From the NCBI GenBank assembly GCA_949130495.1, contig CASBWL010000426.1, forward strand, positions 124,001-188,000: DNA of 64,000 bases. Reading direction: 5' to 3'. Within the stretch, counting starts at the first letter, position 1. Every line of letters begins with the position of its first letter. The notes beneath the pieces are model-generated. The model saw only the letters and a list, made by a program, of their open reading frames with translations, was not told the DNA's origin and searched no databases. This DNA comes from Sambucus nigra (lineage: Eukaryota > Streptophyta > Magnoliopsida > Dipsacales > Adoxaceae). Shown here in pieces: positions 58,697-64,000 of the stretch. The position numbers were made by a program, and so were the translations under genes.

Positions 58697-61513
58697 AACG
58701 GTGGAGCAATCACCAAACTCCGATATTTTTTCGGATAAAGAGCGGCAAAACAATAGAGAAAAGGAGCTGAAGAGACGGGCGGTAGCACAGAATATATTTG
58801 CGGGGTTTAGGGCTCATGGAGATTACCGGCTTCCCAAGCATGTTGATACCAATGACCTATTGAAGGCTCTCTGTGAAGAAGCTGGTTGGCATGTAGAGGA
58901 TGATGGAACTCTATACAGGAAGGTAACAATCTTTTTTATCTCTTTTCTTTATATCTCATTAACTTCACTTGTTACATTAGGCTGTACCTTGAAGAGTAGT
59001 TTAAAAATGCATGTTAATACGTTTAGCCGAATACTAATCCCACGGTATATTTATTTAGGGTCCGTTTGGTTCGTGGTGAAATATTTTTTACCGCGTTAAA
59101 AAATAATTCACCTAGGTAAAATATGTATTTGGTTGGGCATTTAACATGGTGAAATAAAATGAATATGGTGAAAAGTGAGGTGAAACTTTAACCATTTCAA
59201 ACCATGGGTAAAGTGAATAATTCAACTGGTGAAAACAATTAAATTTATCTTATTATCAGACTAACCTTTTTTATTTTCACTTACAACTATCACACATTTA
59301 TTTCTCCTTCTCAATTAACACAATCATTAAATATTCATTTATTTTTTTTTTCAATTTCATTTTCAATTTCATTTTTTCATTTAAAAAAATAAAATAAAAT
59401 AAAAAATTAATTTTTTTAAAAGGAATTAAAAATATAAAAAATGGAATAGCTATTCCTACACCCTCTATGTCTTCCCCCACGCCCTTTTTAATCTTTAAAA
59501 ACTAAAAGACCAAAAAACTCTCTACGCATTTATGATTTGAACAAATATAATCTTTTGCCCAAAAATCTATTACTTAAAAAAAAAACATAATATTATGAAA
59601 AAAAATAAAAACATAATATTTTGAAAATAAAAATCCTAATATTCTAGAAAATTAAAATTTTAATATTGTGAAAATATAAAAATTATTTTTTCATTTAAAA
59701 AACATTATGTTATTTATAAAAAAAACTTATTTTTTATTTATTTAAATGGACATTCTTTTTACCATTTCTAGTTAAAAATTGTTTCTTTTATTTATTCAAA
59801 AAATTGTTTCGTTATTTATTTTTTCAGTTAAAAACTGTTTATTTTACTATTTAAAAAACCACAATCGTTTTATTATCTAAAAAAATGGTCCGCGTCCGTC
59901 AGCGGTATGTATAGTCCGACCAGCTATACATACCGTTGGTGCGGATTAACATATTAGAAAAAATGCTCTGCGCCAGCGGTATGTATAGGTGGTCGGACCG
60001 CGAGGTGTCCGCGAGGTATTTTTCATACCATGAGGTGTTCGCGCCAGCTTACGCGCACCTCGACTAATCCTCGTTTGCGGTTCGTGGCTTCCGCTGGCCA
60101 ATCATTATTTTGATACTGTCTGGAATCGAACTAGGGACCAAACTCAATCCACCTCCAAACAGTGTCCCAGTGACAGCGTTATACCACTGGGTCAAGAGGC
60201 TTGGTTTGTTTGGTGCAATGTAATGGGTTCGGAATTTTTTTACTAATTGGGACGATTTCATAGTTGAGACTTGTTTTTTTTTTTAAATTCTTTTAATTGG
60301 GACACTTTTTTTCATAGTTGGGACGTTTTATTTTAATTGGGAATGTTTTTTTTTAAATTGGGGCTATTTTTTTCAATATTGAAAACTTTTTTTTTAATTG
60401 GGACTATTTTTTCATTGTTGAGAACTATTTTTTTAATTGTGGCTACTGTTATTATAGTTGAGACTTTTTTGTAATTGAGATTGTTTTTTACAATTGGCCG
60501 TTTTTTTCATTGTTGGAAAGTTTTTTTTTTAAATTGAGGCTATTTTCTTTTTTAATTAGGATTATTTTTTTTAATTGGTACTTTTTGTAAACCTTTTTAT
60601 ACTTATTTGTCTTGCGTAGCCAAATATGACTAATTAGGAGAGGGGGTGGAATTGTGTCAAAATTTGAGTTTGAGGTAAATGAATACTTTTTAATGGTCAT
60701 TGGCACTTGTGATGAAAATCAAATAGTTAAACATAACAATTTTTGTGTGCATTTGAAATATAGGGGTAATATAGTCATTTTATTTTTTCACCATATTCAT
60801 CTTGACCATCCAAACAACTAATGGTAAAAAAGTTAAAATTTTCACCTAGTGAAAACTCAATGGTGAAAACAAAATTATCAAGTTAATAATTCACCTTTTA
60901 CTTTTAACACGGTAAAAAGTATTTCACCACAAACCAAACGGACCCTTAAGGTATTTTCAAGTTTTGGTAGGTAATTTTAGTTTCGTAAATTTAGTTTTCA
61001 AACTTTTACACCAATACCAGGAGTATGTTTGGTTTCACATTTTCAACTACCATTGACAAAAACCAAACATACTTGAAAAACCCGAAAAACCCACAGTACC
61101 ATAACCACCCGTTGTGGAATTTGAAAAAAAAAATACTTCCAAGTTAATCTTTTACACTTGTTACATTGAAGTATTTATTAGTTTTTTTTTTATCAAAGTT
61201 GAAAATGAAAACAAAAATTTGAGCTTTTAAGTTTGTCGCACAAGTTACACATTTTGGAAAATATATGTGAGATTAAATAGATCTATATTTATACTATTAT
61301 AAGTAATCAATCTCAATTATTTTGTTTCCATAGAGTCCTATGTTGAATATGCCAAGCTTAATCAAGACAGACACCAACGAAGTTCCCATGGATGCTCAAT
61401 GTGAAGATGAAGACTACTGTAAATGCAACTTTGATATTGACTCACAAGCTGCTTGGATACCTTCAAGCAAGAACTTTTTCACTGGTGGAGCTATCTCATG
61501 GAGGCAGTGGTAG
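58689..61513 (+). CDS. BZR1/BES1-like transcription factor, short form (two exons)
   Basis: Exon 1 58689-58922, exon 2 61334-61513, 137 residues. BZR1/BES1 proteins are nuclear transcription factors of brassinosteroid signalling that bind E-box/BRRE DNA. Exon 1 holds the N-terminal DNA-binding domain: [54 protein letters not shown]. It ends at YRK, the usual exon 1 end in this family. Exon 2 (SPMLNMPSL..., [17 protein letters not shown]) is phase-compatible and open, but it is not the usual Ser-rich, phosphorylated C-terminus. Full members are around 300 residues, so this is a truncated or diverged copy that may be a pseudogene. The intron holds a Harbinger-type element. Confidence 0.68.
59058..60945. 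mobile_element. PIF/Harbinger-type non-autonomous element in the BZR1-like intron
   Basis: 1,888 bp. Terminal inverted repeats start GGGTCCGTTTGGTTCGTGGT (left) and GGGTCCGTTTGGTTTGTGGT (complement of the right) and extend for more than 40 bp (GAAATA.TTTTTACCG). Flanked by TTA on both sides (59055-59057 and 60946-60948). The interior is AT-rich, with a GC-rich island at 59885-60200 and degenerate TTTTTAATTGGGAC repeats at 60230-60570. No transposase. Confidence 0.85.
60100..60215 (-). other. tRNA-like (SINE-like) segment inside the Harbinger-type element
   Basis: On the minus strand an A-box-like TGGTATAACGCTG (60174-60186) is followed by a B-box-like AGTTCGATTCC (60122-60132). The spacing (about 40 bp) suits an internal RNA polymerase III promoter. 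No complete tRNA fold is claimed. Confidence 0.4.
61022..61074. repeat. Small foldback repeat in the BZR1-like intron
   Basis: AGTATGTTTGGTTT and its inverted copy AAACCAAACATACT are about 25 bp apart. Probably a MITE reduced to its ends. Confidence 0.6.
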
Positions 61514-62560
61514 AAATATCATGTTTTAGGTGCCGTACAAAAGAAACTCCGACGATAGGAAAAGGGGGGGAAGGGAAATAGCAAGGTATACAATGTTAGC
61601 ACGATAGAGTTATATAGGTGGTCACATTCTAATATGCCAAGCCCCTTATTACATATGCTGTCTTTGTCCAAGTTGTAATGGTGAGACATTAATGCGTTAA
61701 TGTGGTTGTTCGACAAATTATGATGAAACCTAAATTCAAATAGTGTCAAATAGATTATTATCAATTGCATAAACTATTTCCTGAATCCCGAAACCTACTT
61801 AATTTTATTATTTTGAGTCGTAATCCTCAATCGTTGATTTTTAAGACTACTTCCAAATTTCTTAATCTTCACTCTAATTAGACTCACGGGGACCTTCAAA
61901 TCTAACTAATTGAACTAGGTATTGAAACGTTAGACAATGTTTTCTTTTTAGCATTATTACATGTAGATAATCGAAGTGTAATAATCTTCAATACTGAGTT
62001 TTTTGAAGACTTTGGTAATATGCCTTTCAACATTCCTTTAAAATTTATTGAGCTCTATCTTTCTTTCTCTCGAAATCATTTATATACTTGAGCTTGGCTT
62101 TCAACGTTTTTCTTGGTACTCTTTGGTTGTATGAACTTAACTTGTTAAATTCACTAACACATTATCATACCCAAAGTCATCAAATTGTATGTCAAGGTCG
62201 GCCTCAAAGGTCTCCTAAGTGAGTTTTTTCTCCTCTTCATAATATTTAAACCATGATTTTGCCATACCAATAAGGTACAGAGAGACATACAACACCCTTT
62301 TGATTATCAACAATAGAGCTAAACTCAAAACATTATTTTTGCATTTTTTAATTTTAGTACAAGGGTTTGTACCATAAAAAGTGTCTAGCTTAGGGATCTT
62401 AACATGGTTATATCCGCTGTAGCATTAGGAGCAGGCCTTTGTTGAGAATCATAGGTGTAGCAAAATTACAAGGGACGAAATGGATAGAACTCTACATGGA
62501 TGTTGACTGTTGAGTGAAATTACTGGTTGTCCTTCTCATTAAATAACGCAAAAATGGCCT
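61514..62560. other. Sequence downstream of the BZR1-like gene, decayed transposon
   Basis: No intact gene. Minus-strand segments from about 62150 onward look like the decayed continuation of the gag remnant at 62560-62744. Confidence 0.4.
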
Positions 62561-62744
62561 CTATTTGTCCACTGACCTGGGTTTGAAATTGACCTCAGGA
62601 GTCCAGTCTTAATCGTAAATCCATCGAACTTTGTTGAAGCTATGAGCTCAGAGTTTGGCCTTGTATTGTAATTTGTATCTTCACAATTGCTTCCTCCACT
62701 GTCTTCAACCTTGAGCTATCAGCCACCACAACAGGAAACTGTTT
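62560..62744 (-). pseudogene. Ty3/gypsy gag N-terminus remnant
   Basis: VADSSRLKTVEEAIVKIQ, then LQQSSMDLRLRLDS and QIEAIFALFNE resemble the N-terminal helical region of gypsy gag. Several in-frame stops. It follows a primer binding site and an LTR end in the correct order on the minus strand. Confidence 0.55.
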
Positions 62745-62759
62745 GGCTTTGATACCAAA
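62745..62759 (-). other. Primer binding site of a gypsy remnant
   Basis: TTTGGTATCAAAGCC on the minus strand, close to the tRNA-Met-type site TGGTATCAGAGC. The LTR (TGTTGTGATTTG on the plus strand) begins at 62760 and runs right past a nested MITE; its far end is uncertain (perhaps near 63482). Confidence 0.55.
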
Positions 62760-62890
62760 TGTTGTGATTTGCAAGACAAACTGATCAACAACTCCCACTT
62801 TATGTGAGTGTGTGCGCATTACATGTTATATATACTCTCGCTGAAAAACAAAGCTTTAATTCTCAACTTAGAAACCAAAATATTCATTAA

Positions 62891-63309
62891 GGGCCAGTTT
62901 GGTTGTCCCAAAATTGTAAATTAGCTCATTTATAAATTGATCCGTTTATAAATTGATCAATTAATTGTGTTTTGTTTTGTTAATGAAATGACTCATTAAT
63001 TGCTCCATTTTAACTAATGTGTAAAGTCTGAAATTGAATCATTTCACAAAAAACGTGAAATGCATCTATTTGGAATTAGGGTCACATCATGCACATGCTC
63101 CTCGCTCTCTTTCCCTCCCTTCCCTTCCTTTCCCTTCCCCTTTCTCTCTTCATTTGTTTTTATCTTTTGTTTTCATAGAACCTTAAACATCAATTTCAGA
63201 ATACCAAACATTGCGTAAAATTCGATTTCAACTCATTTTAAATCCACTCATTTACAATTCACTAGAACCAATTTACATAATCAAACAATTTGCACAACTA
63301 AACAGGGCC
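62891..63309. mobile_element. Harbinger-like MITE inside the gypsy LTR
   Basis: 419 bp. Ends GGGCCAGTTTGGTTGT (left) and GGCCCTGTTTAGTTGT (complement of the right). Flanked by TAA (62888-62890 and 63310-63312). AT-rich interior with a CCCTTCC-type pyrimidine run at 63110-63145. Confidence 0.78.
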
Positions 63310-63825
63310 TAAGTGATCTCATTACCAACATCGGCTAAATAGGGAATACATATCCAATCTCCCTCTAACCGCTCACCTATCATTGCTCAACAATTCTAAT
63401 AGCTCAATGATTCTAACAAACAAAAGCTCGCTAACTAAATAGCTCGGCTCCTGAATAACAGAAATGAACAACTCAAAAAACAATGTTTTGGAATGAATAT
63501 AAAATGAAACCAAATGACACCATAAACTTAAGAAGACTCGATTATGGCCCCTCTAATTTTTGAGACTGTTGCAGCTTCTTCGTGAACTTCAATGACTCGG
63601 AAATTTCAATACTTCTAATTGTTATCGTTGAAACGTAAAAACACTTTTAAGTATGTTAAACAAGATAGTAACTTTTTCTTCTTCTTCCAATGGTGACACT
63701 CATCTATCAGTTGTAAACAAAACAGAAGACAATTAACATCTAATAACATAAACCAAAATGCAATTTTCTTTTTTACTAGGTTCACCTGAAACCAATACGA
63801 ATATACTGAAAGAACATCTCATCTA

Positions 63826-64000
63826 TTACAAAATTTGGAATAGTAATTCATTCCATACATCAGTCACGCCAGGCAAACACCAATGTATACAATCGGAGTA
63901 ACTTGAAGGGTTTGACAATTGTTCAGGGGTCCGTGTCTTCCAAAACTTACGATAAATGGAAGGGTGACCATCTTTTCGGTACTCTGATAGCTGAGTTATA
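63826..64000 (-). CDS. TBL/PMR5-family wall polysaccharide O-acetyltransferase, C-terminal exon (partial)
   Basis: The minus strand reads in from the window edge: [54 protein letters not shown], then TAA (63826-63828). The DCIHWCLPG segment contains the D-x-x-H motif (Asp and His of the catalytic triad) of the TRICHOME BIREFRINGENCE-LIKE family, Golgi membrane enzymes that acetylate xylan and other wall polysaccharides. Only about 57 codons are in the window; the rest lies beyond 64000. The frame is intact and the motif complete, so the gene may be functional. Which family member cannot be told from this part. 63540-63825 is probably its 3' untranslated region. Confidence 0.85.
   Translation of the reverse strand, partial: ITQLSEYRKDGHPSIYRKFWKTRTPEQLSNPSSYSDCIHWCLPGVTDVWNELLFQIL

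Overview
The window is nuclear DNA of a flowering plant, most likely a eudicot; I cannot name the species. The evidence is spliced genes with GT-AG introns, plant gene families (plant-type BRCA2, a BZR1-like factor, a TBL/PMR5 wall acetyltransferase), Tat-lineage Ty3/gypsy and SIRE-like Copia retrotransposons, and Stowaway, hAT and Harbinger-type elements. There are no bacterial features and no CRISPR array. Most of the listed short reading frames are chance or decayed transposon sequence.

Layout. 1-3450 and about 15.9-16.3 kb hold a decayed Mutator-like element (minus strand) with an OTU-protease-like domain. It is split by a 12.46 kb Tat-lineage Ty3/gypsy retrotransposon (3454-15917, minus strand) with both LTRs, a perfect 5 bp target duplication (CATAC), PBS and PPT, gag, protease, RT, a degenerate RNase H, a second archaeal-type RNase H, integrase, a hypervariable tandem-repeat block, and a long spliced-looking antisense gene on the plus strand. 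17.5-18.3 kb is a hAT-like non-autonomous element filled with a minisatellite. It sits just upstream of a promoter-like stretch with E2F-type motifs.

18572-58142 (plus strand) is a BRCA2 homolog in 19 recognisable exons. Summed, they encode about 1,110 codons, close to plant BRCA2 length. BRC repeats, helical domain and OB-fold region are all present. The copy is broken in several independent ways: a stop at codon 4, further in-frame stops, a hAT-like MITE inserted in the BRC exon, frameshifts, and a donor site changed from GT to AT. I read it as a pseudogene. Its introns are swollen by nested insertions: a 17.2 kb intron holds a hAT transposon, a foldback MITE with another element inside it, and an L1-type LINE containing an LTR element that itself contains a MITE; an 11.9 kb intron holds several LTR remnants and two hAT-like MITEs; a 3.9 kb intron holds a solo LTR.

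Downstream are a short two-exon BZR1/BES1-like gene (58689-61513) whose intron holds a Harbinger-type element with a tRNA-like (SINE-like) segment, a gypsy gag/PBS/LTR remnant with a MITE in its LTR (about 62.1-63.5 kb), and at the right edge the last exon of a TBL-family gene on the minus strand (63826-64000).
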